This document shows, piece after piece, positions 1-8,813 of a stretch of DNA of 64,000 nt. Where the stretch lies: the NCBI RefSeq assembly GCF_003258315.1, contig NZ_CP030032.1, positions 2,891,804 through 2,955,803 of the forward strand, read 5' to 3'. The stretch comes from Bradymonas sediminis. Its GTDB lineage: Bacteria; Myxococcota_A; Bradymonadia; Bradymonadales; Bradymonadaceae. How positions within the stretch are numbered: the first letter of the stretch is position 1; every line of letters begins with the position of its first letter. A program made the translations under genes and the position numbers. A model generated the notes under the pieces. That model was not told where the DNA came from. It saw only the letters and a program-made list of their open reading frames with translations, and made no database searches.

Positions 1-745
1 TCGCGTCGGGCGTCAGCGCCTGAGTCGCGGGTCCGTCATCGTCTTCCTCGGACCAGGAGTCCGTCGACAAAACGCCCTGCCCGGACAGAATGCCCGAGGG
101 CGACACGCCGGATCTCAGAAGATCGAGGCGCTCCGACTCGACCGGGCGCGTGGTGTCTTCCTGCTCCGGCGGGGCCTCGGTATCGTCATGAAAATCGTTG
201 AAGTTCAGCCCCATCATCGTTTGCTTCGGCGCGCTCTTGGGTCGCTGCGGCGCGGGGCGAGGCTCAACGGCGGGCAGGTCAAATCGGCTATCGCGAATCG
301 CGGCCATCATGGCGGCGCCGGCGACCTGCGTCGAGCCGCGGGTCGCCTCCTCGCTCTCCTCTTCAAGCCCCCAGGCCTGCGAAAACGAGGCCGGCTCCTC
401 GGGCTCCCGGTCGCCAACCGCGGGGAGTCCATAGCTGGTCTCAAAGGACCCCGACAGCGCGGCCTCGACCACGCTGGCCGGCGCGATCTGCGTGGACCCT
501 TCGGGCTCACCCGGCGCGCCCCCAGCGTCGCTGGGGACCGCGGGGGTTCCGTATAATGTGTTTCGGTCGATCGGAGCGGCGGGTTTCGCGCTTTTGCTGC
601 TGGAGTTGGTATTGCCGGTCGGCAAAATGGCGGGCAGGCCCATCATCGTTTTCTTGGGAGATTTCCCAGCTTCACCGCTGTGACCGCAATGCGGACACAC
701 GGTCGTATCCACCCCTTTATAGGCATGACATGCGGCACATTTCAT
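1..745 (-). CDS. Zinc-ribbon protein with repeated TMMG-type motifs (partial, 3' end outside window)
   Basis: The reading frame is open from an ATG at 745 to the window edge (248 codons, no stop). The N-terminus is a rubredoxin-like zinc ribbon with C3-x2-C6 and C17-x2-C20. A Pro/Ala/Glu-rich, probably disordered region follows. It carries repeated short motifs: KKTMMGLPAI near residue 31, RNTLYGTPAV near 61, TSYGLPAV, and KQTMMGLNFN. Proteins of this layout are common in myxobacteria and relatives. The motif threonines could be kinase targets or FHA ligands, which is inference. The gene lies 90 bp downstream of the acidic TPR gene on the same strand and has its own promoter candidate. It was missed as a complete ORF because its stop codon lies outside the window. 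Function unknown. Confidence 0.8.
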   Translation of the reverse strand, partial: MKCAACHAYKGVDTTVCPHCGHSGEAGKSPKKTMMGLPAILPTGNTNSSSKSAKPAAPIDRNTLYGTPAVPSDAGGAPGEPEGSTQIAPASVVEAALSGSFETSYGLPAVGDREPEEPASFSQAWGLEEESEEATRGSTQVAGAAMMAAIRDSRFDLPAVEPRPAPQRPKSAPKQTMMGLNFNDFHDDTEAPPEQEDTTRPVESERLDLLRSGVSPSGILSGQGVLSTDSWSEEDDDGPATQALTPDA

Positions 746-787
746 AATTTTAGCTCCGAATTCAGGACGACGGCCCTTAACTATACG

Positions 788-816
788 AAAGTATGCAGCC
801 CGTTCTTCCATGTCAA
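788..816 (-). promoter_or_regulatory. Candidate sigma70 promoter for the zinc-ribbon gene
   Basis: On the minus strand there is a perfect TTGACA (811-816), a 17-bp spacer and TACTTT (788-793), about 40 bp before the ATG at 745. The -10 box matches only 3 of 6 positions. A small palindrome (ATAC-GAAA-GTAT) overlaps the expected start region. Confidence 0.4.
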
Positions 817-834
817 CTGGCCGAGATTGCTGAG

Positions 835-3096
835 TTAATCAGATATCGCCCCGGAGGCCATCAACGCTTCGATCCTCTCCAACTCCGAGCGCAAAGCCCC
901 CGAGGTCTCCGGGGCGCTCAACGCGATGCGCGTCTCGTATAGGGCCCGAAGCGGCACCCAACGCTCGGCGTCTTCATAGAGCTGGCTGAGGCTGTGAAAC
1001 GCGACTTCATGGCGGGGGAATCGCGCCAGGACCCGCTCGTAATACTCCATCGCAAGCCCCACCTCGCCCATATCGGCGTGGTGGCGCGCGGCGCGCAGCG
1101 CCATCGACTCAAAGGTCTCGTCGGGCAAGGCGTGAGCGAGCAAATCGGCGTAGATATCGCCCAACTCTTCTTTGCCCACGTCCTCGGCCAAGCGCTCCAA
1201 CTCGTCGAAGGCGTGCTCGTCGAGTTGGTCCGGGCGCGCATCCGCCAGGAACGCGGTATAGGTATAAAACGCGCGCTGCTGCGAGCCGAGCGAATGCAGC
1301 ACCAGCGCGAGGTGGCGCTGAAGCTCAGCGCGGGCCGCCGCCGGCAACGCTTCGCTGCTGAGCTCCGCCTCCAAGAACTCCGCCCAGCGCGACTGCACCG
1401 CGCTCTGGCGGCCAAGGCGTTGCATACCCTCGAACGCCTTCGCGCGCCCGGCGGGATCGCCGCCCACCACATAAGCCCGCTCGAATTGCTCGAAGGCCGC
1501 CGGCGAGCGCTTCAACTTCACCTCAAATAGGAGCGCCAGGGTCAAAAAGACGCGCTGGCGGTCGACCGGGTCGACGAAGAGGTCAAGGCCGTCCTCATAC
1601 AGCGCCACCAACTCCTCCCAGCGCTGCTCGGCGAGGTAGATTTCGCGCAATTGGTTCAGCCGGTCGGTGCGCGCCTTGAGGTCGTGTAGATCGTCCTCTT
1701 TTGTGTCCTCGGCGACCTCGACCGGCGCATCCTCGGCGCTCTTCTGGACCACCGCGTCCAACTCAAGGATCTCCTCGGACTCTTCAACAAGCTCCGCGCC
1801 CCCGGCCACCTCATCCTCAAAGACCTCACTCGCCTCGAAAACATCCGGGTCTCGCAGCGCCTCGTCGAAGATATCCTCCAACCCGCTGAGGCTCTCATCC
1901 TCCTCCTCATCGCCCTGCGAAGGCTCGTCCTTCAGCGGCTCGACGAACATCTCGCGGGTCAACCGCGGAGCATCGGGGTCTTTCTGCGCCTGGGCTTCGG
2001 GCGTATCGTCGCCCACGCCGTCGGCGCCAACTTCATCTTCCAGGACAAGCGCCTCGACGGCCTCGTCGGCGTCTGTGGCCGCCTCGGCAATTTCGACCTC
2101 CGCCGCGGGGCTTTGCGCCCTGTCGACGGCCGACTCATCTTCACGGCGCAGGCGGGCCAGGCGCGTCTGAAGGTCTTCGGTGCGCGACGTCGGCTCCGAG
2201 TCCTCCGGGCCGAAGCCATGCGGTATTTTATCGCCTATTTTTTCGGCGCGCGTCACCGGCTCCTCGACCGCCATCTCAGCCTTAAGTGCATCCTGAGAGC
2301 GCCCCACATCAAAGGTCGTGACCTCATCTTCGCCCCAGGAAACCTCGGACAACTCCGAGACCGGCGCCAGCTCGATATCCGCGCGCGATACCGCGTCTTG
2401 CTCGGCGGTCTCGCGTACAAAAGCGACGGCGTCATGGTCAATATTTAAAGCGCCTAGCGTCGGCTCCGCAGGCTTCGGGGCCTCGACTTCCGCCTCAACT
2501 TCGACCGCAGGCGCAGGTTCGGGCTCGGCGACGACCGCGGCAGACTCGGCGGGCTGGGGCGCGTCTTCGACCAGCGCCCCAAGCGCCGCGGCGAGCTGCG
2601 AGAAGACCAGGAATTGCAGCCCGTGGCCACGCAGTTGGGCCTGAGCCTGCGGGCTCAAGAGCGCCGCAACCCCGGCCAGCGGACCGAAGGGATTCAGTTC
2701 GGCGGCGCGCTCCGCCAGCGCCTTCGCCCACTTCGCCATCAGCGCCTGCGAATCAGCCTCGACCGCGTCCTCGCCCGCGTCGACCTCAACCAAGAGGCCG
2801 ACCAGGTCCCGACACTCCCGCGCCAGCCCTGCGATCTCCGCCAGCCCGACGCTGGGCGCGAGCGCGCCCCAGGGGTGACGCGTCGTGCGCGCGGCGTCGA
2901 AATATCGCGCCAGCATATACAGATGGAGGCGATGAAAATGCGCCTGCGGGGTGCGCGAGCCCTTCGGCTCCCAGGCGCGCAGCAGATTTCGACGCAATAA
3001 CTCGTCTAACTGCTCCTCGCCTATCTCAAAGCCGGCCTGCGCCGCGAGTTCCAGGAATTCAGCGCGCGAAACGAGAGTCTGATTTGATTCTGACAC
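835..3096 (-). CDS. Acidic TPR-repeat protein
   Basis: A large cytoplasmic-looking protein (753 aa from a GTG at 3096; 771 aa from another GTG at 3150) with no signal peptide. The first ~200 residues are helical, with an N-terminal segment that could be a small HTH-like fold. The middle (~200-480) is a low-complexity acidic linker rich in Glu, Asp, Ala and Val. The last ~270 residues are TPR-like helical repeats (pattern YLAEQRWEELVALYEDGLDL). The GTG at 3096 is preferred because the protein then begins MSESNQT; neither start has a strong ribosome-binding site. It begins at or just after the truD stop, so the two are probably co-transcribed. TPR repeats suggest protein-protein scaffolding; no enzyme motif is visible. 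Confidence 0.8.
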   Translation of the reverse strand: MSESNQTLVSRAEFLELAAQAGFEIGEEQLDELLRRNLLRAWEPKGSRTPQAHFHRLHLYMLARYFDAARTTRHPWGALAPSVGLAEIAGLARECRDLVGLLVEVDAGEDAVEADSQALMAKWAKALAERAAELNPFGPLAGVAALLSPQAQAQLRGHGLQFLVFSQLAAALGALVEDAPQPAESAAVVAEPEPAPAVEVEAEVEAPKPAEPTLGALNIDHDAVAFVRETAEQDAVSRADIELAPVSELSEVSWGEDEVTTFDVGRSQDALKAEMAVEEPVTRAEKIGDKIPHGFGPEDSEPTSRTEDLQTRLARLRREDESAVDRAQSPAAEVEIAEAATDADEAVEALVLEDEVGADGVGDDTPEAQAQKDPDAPRLTREMFVEPLKDEPSQGDEEEDESLSGLEDIFDEALRDPDVFEASEVFEDEVAGGAELVEESEEILELDAVVQKSAEDAPVEVAEDTKEDDLHDLKARTDRLNQLREIYLAEQRWEELVALYEDGLDLFVDPVDRQRVFLTLALLFEVKLKRSPAAFEQFERAYVVGGDPAGRAKAFEGMQRLGRQSAVQSRWAEFLEAELSSEALPAAARAELQRHLALVLHSLGSQQRAFYTYTAFLADARPDQLDEHAFDELERLAEDVGKEELGDIYADLLAHALPDETFESMALRAARHHADMGEVGLAMEYYERVLARFPRHEVAFHSLSQLYEDAERWVPLRALYETRIALSAPETSGALRSELERIEALMASGAISD

Positions 3097-3153
3097 GATA
3101 TATCCGTGAAATGGGTCGTTGCGATGATGGAGCCCAGACGCTGAACACACGAA

Positions 3154-4236
3154 TCAGGCGTCGGATTTCATGATTTCTCTTAATAACACCGTCGCATAGC
3201 TTCCCGACGGGAGCGAGAACCCGAGCACCAGGACTTCCTGGTCGTCGCGGGTTTCCAACTCTACCGTGAGGTCACCGGTATCGACCAACAGGGGGCGACG
3301 GGTGCCGCTGGCCAGGCGCGCTTGCTGCTCAAAGAGGCTCAGGTCAAAGCCGCTCGCGGCGAAGACACCCTCTTCGAATTCTTGGGCGGCGCGCTCCGGG
3401 GCGATCATTTTCGGCCCCGGCATCGGGCCGGTGAGCACGATTTCGCCGCGCTCAAGCCGCCCCTGGCACTCCGCCAGCTCGTCTGCCGGAATCGCGAAGA
3501 CCCCGTTGGTGTCGGTCTTTTGGGCCACATCGCCGTCGAGCGCGGTCGACAGAATACCCTTTTCGAGCCGCGCGATCAGCACCCGGTTAAAGAGCTCGCT
3601 CTGCACGGCGCTGACCGCCAGACGCTTCATAAAGCGGTTGCGCCGGACGCGATTTTTCGCCTCCTTTTCGCCCCTCAAAAGCGCCACGCCCAGCGCGAGG
3701 GTTTGCCCCTCGATGCCAAAACGCTGCGCCCCATAATAATTGGGCAGGCCCTGGGCGCCGAGCACCGCCAGGATCGCCTGCGCCCGCGCCAGGGCTTCTT
3801 CGCCAGGCAGCGCCAGGTCGCGCACCACGACCCGAAAACGATTGCCCTGAAGATGGCCGGTGCGCAGTTTATTTCGGTGCAACTTCGCGTCCAGCACCTT
3901 GATGCGCGGGCTGACCTCGCCGATCAGCTCGGCCGGGTCGTCGGTCGGCACCTCGAAGAACGGAATCGAGACCCATTGGCGCGTCAGGGCGTGCTTATCC
4001 TTGATGCCTGCGGCGCCGATATCGCGCTTGGGCACGTCGAAGTGGCGCGCGAGATCCGATATCAGTTGCTGGCCGGTCACGCCGCATTTCTCCACCCAGA
4101 GGTAGGCGTGATGGCCGTCGCCCTCGGGCTCATAGAGCGGAATCTCTTCAACTTCGAAATCTTCGGGGTGATTTTTAATTTCTCCGCCGATGCCCGCAAG
4201 CGCCGCCGTAAGATAGGGTCTTGGTGAGACGTTCAT
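3154..4236 (-). CDS. truD: tRNA pseudouridine(13) synthase TruD
   Basis: TruD isomerises U13 of certain tRNAs to pseudouridine. The 360-aa product (E. coli TruD is 349 aa) has the N-terminal NHPEDFEVEEIP segment, the catalytic motif GIKDKHALTRQ with Asp80 at the same position as in E. coli, and the family motif NYYGAQRFG. The start is set at 4236 because the family's N-terminus begins there. An open frame continues to 4380, but its extra residues look unlike the family. No good ribosome-binding site precedes 4236. The gene is divergent from glnD and is followed at once by the acidic TPR gene. Confidence 0.93.
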   Translation of the reverse strand: MNVSPRPYLTAALAGIGGEIKNHPEDFEVEEIPLYEPEGDGHHAYLWVEKCGVTGQQLISDLARHFDVPKRDIGAAGIKDKHALTRQWVSIPFFEVPTDDPAELIGEVSPRIKVLDAKLHRNKLRTGHLQGNRFRVVVRDLALPGEEALARAQAILAVLGAQGLPNYYGAQRFGIEGQTLALGVALLRGEKEAKNRVRRNRFMKRLAVSAVQSELFNRVLIARLEKGILSTALDGDVAQKTDTNGVFAIPADELAECQGRLERGEIVLTGPMPGPKMIAPERAAQEFEEGVFAASGFDLSLFEQQARLASGTRRPLLVDTGDLTVELETRDDQEVLVLGFSLPSGSYATVLLREIMKSDA

Positions 4237-4456
4237 ATTTGGTATGCTGACCGTAAGGTAATGTCGTTTTATCGAGTAAAATGGGAGCGAACCGGCGCAT
4301 GGTGCGCGCGGCGATGCGAAAGCCCTCGCTGCCGAGTATAACCCGCGCACCCTATCGAATCGACGGGCGAATTCCAACATCCCAAGTTTTCTCCTTGCAG
4401 CGAAGATACCGCATGCATTTACGCACGAAACTCACTGACCCACGAGCCGCGACGCG

Positions 4457-7327
4457 ATGATCTCCGAGACCCCACAAACGATTCAGCGCATCACCGAGAG
4501 TTTTTTACGCATTCGCGAACGCTGGGGCCAGGCGGCGCTGGAAGGCGAGGATAGCCTGGTCATCGCGCAGCAATTGGCGGCGAGCACCGACGCCTTCCTG
4601 CTGGAAGTCTGGCGCGGCGCGGCCACGCCCGCGTTCTTTGACGCGACCGCCCTGCTCGCCGTGGGGAGCTACGGGCGCCGGGAGATGGCGCTGGAGAGCG
4701 ATATCGACCTGGTCATCGAGGTGGGGCGCCCCGAGCTGCTCGAAGACCCCGAGTTCCACCACGCCATCGAGCGCTTTATGACCTGGTGCCGCGACGCGCG
4801 CCTCAAGCTCGGTCACGCGGTGCGCACTCCGGCGCAGACCCGCCAGGAATTCGAGTCCGACCTGCGCACGCCCATCTCGGTGCTCGACGCGCGCCTGCTC
4901 GACGGCCAGCGCGGGCGCGGGGCCGACGAGATCGCCTGGGAGAGCGTGCGCGGGCCGGAGGCCGCCGAGTATCTGCGCGCCCAGGACGAGGGCATCGAAT
5001 TTGTCGAGACCCTGATGCAGGGCTACCGGGCGCGCACCAAACGAAACGGCAAGACGATCTATTTGCTCGAGCCCGATATCAAATCCGGCGAAGGCGGGCT
5101 GCGCGACCTCAATTGCATTCACTGGGCCGGGCGGGTGCGCTGGCAATTTTCGCCGGGCGAGGAGAGTTATCCCGAGGTCGGCTGGACCGAGGAGTTTCGC
5201 CAGGTCTACCGCGAGGGGCTTCGGTGGATCCTCGGGCTGCGCAATATTTTGCACCTCAATCATGGCCGAAAAAACGACCGCCTGACCTTCCCCGACCAGG
5301 AAAAGATCGCCGCGATTCTTCTGGAAGAAGATGACCTGGGCGAGGGGACCCTGGAGGAGTCGAGCACGGCCGATCTGGCCGACCTGTCGCCGAGCGACCG
5401 CGCCACCCGCGCCGAGAGCCTGATGCGGCGCCACTACCGCGAGGCGCGCGCCATCAGCATGGTCGCCCAGCGTTTTTTGCGCCGCTGGCAACTTCTTGAG
5501 GGCGGCGAGGAGGTCGAGATCAACCACCTCTTCGGGCTTATCAACGGGCAGCTCGGGCTCAAATCATATTATATCAACCCCGACCCGCTCGACCCCTCAG
5601 ACGCCCAAACCCGGCTCATCACCCCGGAGCGCGAGCTGTCCCCCGACGCCGTCTTCGACGCGCTGGAGCTTGCCGCAGAGCATGATGCCATGCTCGGGCC
5701 GGTGCTCGAATTGAGCATCGCCCAGAGCGTCGAGACCTGGGGCGAGGCCCAGCGAAATGACCGCGAGATTTGCCGGCGACTTTATCATCTGCTCACCGAC
5801 CCGCACACTTCGCCGCGCACGTCGCGCCGCCTGCTTGAGAACGGTATTCTGACCAAGCTTATCCCGGAGTTCGAGCCCATCGTCTGCCACGTGCAGCACG
5901 ATGTCTATCATATCTACACCACCGATATTCACTCGCTAAAATGCCTGGAGAAAGCGCGCAAGCTTGTCTCGGGCGCGGCCGATACCGAGGCCGAGCATTG
6001 GCAGCTCTTCCGGCGCATCGGCGCGCAGGTCAAGCGCAAGGAGGTCTTCTTGTTGGCGGCGCTCTTCCACGATATTGGCAAGAATCGCGGCGGCGACCAC
6101 AGCCGGCGCGGCGCCGAGATGATGGACGATATCGGCCGGCGCCTGGGGCTCAACTGGGGCGATATCGACCGGTTGGCGTTCCTGGTACGCGAGCATCTTT
6201 CGCTGTCGGACACCGCGCGCCGGCGCGACCTGTCGGACTCGCGCGTGGTGCGCGAATTGGCCGCGCGCCTGCGCACGGTCGAGGCGCTCAATGAGCTCAC
6301 CGCGCTGACCTTTTGCGATATGGCCACCGTCGGCCCCAATATCATGACCGATTGGAACGCCGCGCTCATCAGCGAGCTCTACCACCGGCTGCGCCACGTC
6401 ATCGAGAACGGGCTGGAGAGCCTGTGGCGAGACCACGAGACCCTGGTCGAGCAGCAGCGCGCAGCGCTGGTGGAGCTCTTGCAAAGAACCGACGCCGAGC
6501 GCGCCGAAGATGGCGCCCCGAAGGCCCGGCGCCCCTCGGCCGGCCAACTTCGAAGCGAGCTCGACGCGTTCGTGCGCGACGTCCCCACCGACCACTTCGC
6601 CACCGCCCCGACCGAGGAATTGCTGCGCCAATTCGAGACCTATCGGCGGGCCGCAGCCTCGGACAAACCCGAGGTCATGTGCACCCCGCTGGTGGACCGC
6701 GGCGTCACCGAAATCATTATCTGCGCCCACGATGTACCGGGCACACTCGCAAAGATCGCCGGGGTCATCAGCGCGTCGGGGCTCAATATTATGGCCGCCG
6801 AGATCGTGACGACCGCCAGCGGGCGCACCCTCGACATCTTCCAGGTCAGCCAGGGCGCCCCGCTCGCCCTGCTGCTCTCGCAGCGCGAAGCCCAGGCGCC
6901 CGCCGACCCCGCGCGCCTGGAGCGCGTCGCCCAGACCCTGGTTGAGACTCTCGCATCGGGCAATTCGGTCGAAACGCTGCTTAAAAAACGCATCGCCCAG
7001 ACACGCCTGGAGCCGCGCCCCACCCCGCCGGTGCGCACCCTGGTCGACGCGCGCCAGGATATCAGCGACAGCTTCACCGTCATCGAAATCCGCGCCCCGG
7101 ACCGCGTCGGCCTGCTCTACGAGATCGCGCGCACCCTGTGGGAAAACGGCCTGAGCACCCACGTCTCAAAGATCGACAGCCTCGGCAATCAGATCATCGA
7201 CACCTTCTATGTCGAGGGGGCCTACGGCGGAAAACTCACGGACCGCCAGACCGCCGACATCGTCAACGCGCTCTACGAGACCATCGAGAACTCGCCCTAC
7301 CTGGACGACCCGCCGCAGGAGAACTAA
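4457..7327 (+). CDS. glnD: Bifunctional [protein-PII] uridylyltransferase / uridylyl-removing enzyme GlnD
   Basis: GlnD senses glutamine and adds or removes UMP on PII proteins, controlling nitrogen assimilation. All four expected domains are present in 956 aa. The nucleotidyltransferase domain has GSYGRREM (70-77) and the metal-binding D82-x-D84. The HD phosphohydrolase domain has LFHDIGKNRGGDHS near 536-549. Two C-terminal ACT domains lie at about 750-830 (DVPGTLAKIAGVI) and 873-950 (PDRVGLLYEIARTLW). Catalytic residues are intact, so both activities are expected. GSYGRREM differs slightly from the usual GGYGRGEL. No PII or glutamine synthetase gene lies in the window. Confidence 0.95.
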   Translation: MISETPQTIQRITESFLRIRERWGQAALEGEDSLVIAQQLAASTDAFLLEVWRGAATPAFFDATALLAVGSYGRREMALESDIDLVIEVGRPELLEDPEFHHAIERFMTWCRDARLKLGHAVRTPAQTRQEFESDLRTPISVLDARLLDGQRGRGADEIAWESVRGPEAAEYLRAQDEGIEFVETLMQGYRARTKRNGKTIYLLEPDIKSGEGGLRDLNCIHWAGRVRWQFSPGEESYPEVGWTEEFRQVYREGLRWILGLRNILHLNHGRKNDRLTFPDQEKIAAILLEEDDLGEGTLEESSTADLADLSPSDRATRAESLMRRHYREARAISMVAQRFLRRWQLLEGGEEVEINHLFGLINGQLGLKSYYINPDPLDPSDAQTRLITPERELSPDAVFDALELAAEHDAMLGPVLELSIAQSVETWGEAQRNDREICRRLYHLLTDPHTSPRTSRRLLENGILTKLIPEFEPIVCHVQHDVYHIYTTDIHSLKCLEKARKLVSGAADTEAEHWQLFRRIGAQVKRKEVFLLAALFHDIGKNRGGDHSRRGAEMMDDIGRRLGLNWGDIDRLAFLVREHLSLSDTARRRDLSDSRVVRELAARLRTVEALNELTALTFCDMATVGPNIMTDWNAALISELYHRLRHVIENGLESLWRDHETLVEQQRAALVELLQRTDAERAEDGAPKARRPSAGQLRSELDAFVRDVPTDHFATAPTEELLRQFETYRRAAASDKPEVMCTPLVDRGVTEIIICAHDVPGTLAKIAGVISASGLNIMAAEIVTTASGRTLDIFQVSQGAPLALLLSQREAQAPADPARLERVAQTLVETLASGNSVETLLKKRIAQTRLEPRPTPPVRTLVDARQDISDSFTVIEIRAPDRVGLLYEIARTLWENGLSTHVSKIDSLGNQIIDTFYVEGAYGGKLTDRQTADIVNALYETIENSPYLDDPPQEN

Positions 7328-7343
7328 GCGGGCGCGCACAAAA

Positions 7344-7384
7344 ATGGCCGCCATCTTCTTCACCCTGAAGAAGATGGCGGCCGT
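7344..7384 (-). terminator. Long perfect hairpin terminator
   Basis: A 17-bp perfect stem (GGCCGCCATCTTCTTCA at 7346-7362 with its complement at 7366-7382), extended by two further pairs, closes on a CCC loop. On the minus strand it is followed by a T tract (AAAAA at 7340-7344 on plus), so it should terminate the lipoprotein gene starting at 8336. It also lies just after glnD and may block read-through from both sides. Confidence 0.75.
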
Positions 7385-7424
7385 CCCTATCTAAGCACGA
7401 TTGCTGCAACGTCGTCCCCCGACG

Positions 7425-8336
7425 TCAGTAGGTTTTATTGTCCTCCATCGGCTGCTCGGCCGAATCGTCGAACTCCGGCAGGTCACTGGAATCATCCTGC
7501 CCCTCCTCCGGTCCACCGCCGATCGCGGAGTCGCTAAAGTCGACCCGATCCAGGATGCTCTTCCAATTCTTGTCGATGCTACTCAGGTGCTCCTCGATCT
7601 GCGACTTCATATCGTCGCGCTGCTCGGCTTCGCTCATCGCGAATTGGTCGAGGTCAGTGTCCAGGGTCGTGATGCTGGTCTGCAGCTCCTGATAAGCCTC
7701 TTTCTGGCTGTCATCCAACGATGAGGAGTCCACCTGGTCGAGGTATTTCTCGACCGTGCTGGCGGTGACGCGGGCTTCGCGCTCAAACTCCTCCTCGGCG
7801 CTCATGATCTTCTCGCGGTCCTCGGCGGCGACGATGACCGCAGAGGCCGGGATACCAAGCGAGGAGGACACCGACTCTCGAGTTTGCTTGATCCGACTAT
7901 CCTCCGGCTCGTCGGCGCTCTCGGTATTGCTGGCCATCTCGTCCTGGGCCTCGGCGTTGTCCGCGGCCTCCGGCTGCGGGTCCGGAGAGTCGGCCTCGGC
8001 CATCTCTGTGGGGTCAGCGATGGGCTGCTCGGGCATCGCGCCCGGCTGCTCAGCCTCGGCAGTGGCGGGCTGGCCGGGGTCAGGCGTGACCGGCTGGCCC
8101 GGGTCTACCGGGACCGCTTGCGGTGAATCGACCCCCTGGCCCTCCTGTTGGGCGAGGCCGCCGAATTGATCGTCGACCTCAGCCTGCCCCATATTGTCTT
8201 GTTGCTCGATATTTTCGGAACTCTCAAATCCCGGCTGACCGTCGAGACTCGATCGATTGCTGTCGCAACCGACCGCCGCGCCGGCGAGCGTGAACGTCGC
8301 GATGAGAACGAGTGCGCGCTTCATTAAGTTGCTCAT
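7425..8336 (-). CDS. Lipoprotein with Pro/Glu-rich linker and helical C-terminal domain
   Basis: A 303-aa predicted lipoprotein. The signal peptide is MSNLMKRALVLIATFTLAG followed by the lipobox AAVGC. A long Pro/Gly/Asp/Glu/Gln-rich linker (about 30-150) precedes a helical domain (about 150-270) that looks like a coiled coil, and the tail is acidic. The Shine-Dalgarno GGGAGG lies 7 nt before the ATG. A strong hairpin terminator follows the stop, so the gene is probably monocistronic. Function unknown; it is probably an envelope protein anchored by its N-terminal lipid. Confidence 0.8.
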   Translation of the reverse strand: MSNLMKRALVLIATFTLAGAAVGCDSNRSSLDGQPGFESSENIEQQDNMGQAEVDDQFGGLAQQEGQGVDSPQAVPVDPGQPVTPDPGQPATAEAEQPGAMPEQPIADPTEMAEADSPDPQPEAADNAEAQDEMASNTESADEPEDSRIKQTRESVSSSLGIPASAVIVAAEDREKIMSAEEEFEREARVTASTVEKYLDQVDSSSLDDSQKEAYQELQTSITTLDTDLDQFAMSEAEQRDDMKSQIEEHLSSIDKNWKSILDRVDFSDSAIGGGPEEGQDDSSDLPEFDDSAEQPMEDNKTY

Positions 8337-8813
8337 GCTGAACCTCCCTGGGTTTTACAACGCGAGACAAAGACACCGAGTTCGGTTGCGCCGTTTTACA
8401 ACTCCCTCCCACCCTACCCACCATTTGGCAGGCACGGTGACCAAACTCATACACCGTAAAGAAAGGCGCGCACAGATAAAGTCAACAAAATCATACACTT
8501 AAACACAAAAATAACGCCCAACCCCCTCCCCAATACCGCGCAATCACCCTGGGGCCGCGGGTTTGTTTGCGCCCAACTAGAAATAAACGCGCGCCACGAT
8601 TGTTCACTGGTGGCACGGCGCCCGCGCGGAGCCACGCCCGCCCGGAGGAGGAATCTCGTGTCTAAAATGGGGAATTTCGGGTAAGTGATGGACGGCTGCG
8701 CCCGAAGCGTTTGCGCAATCGCATCCGCAGCACCTAAAATCTATGGGCAATAAATCGCTTATTATATCCATCGATCTATCGACAGTACGCGACTGATTTT
8801 CGCGAGGAGAGAC
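8337..8813. other. Divergent intergenic region
   Basis: A 477-bp region between two divergent genes with no convincing protein gene. It holds a TTGACT (minus strand, 8480-8485) that could be a -35 element for the lipoprotein, although its -10 is poor. It also holds a tiny ORF with a strong Shine-Dalgarno at 8658-8684. The rest shows no clear structure. Confidence 0.5.
8658..8684 (+). CDS. Possible 8-codon leader peptide
   Basis: GTG TCT AAA ATG GGG AAT TTC GGG TAA is preceded by the near-perfect Shine-Dalgarno AGGAGG (8646-8651) at 6-nt spacing, about 130 nt upstream of the ABHD18-like gene. It could be a leader peptide, a remnant of a gene start, or chance. No attenuator hairpin was identified next to it. 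Confidence 0.2.
   Translation: MSKMGNFG

Noticed and set aside
5936-7162. A 408-codon minus-strand frame opposite glnD
   Set aside because: Shadow of glnD codon usage; no motif and no start signal.
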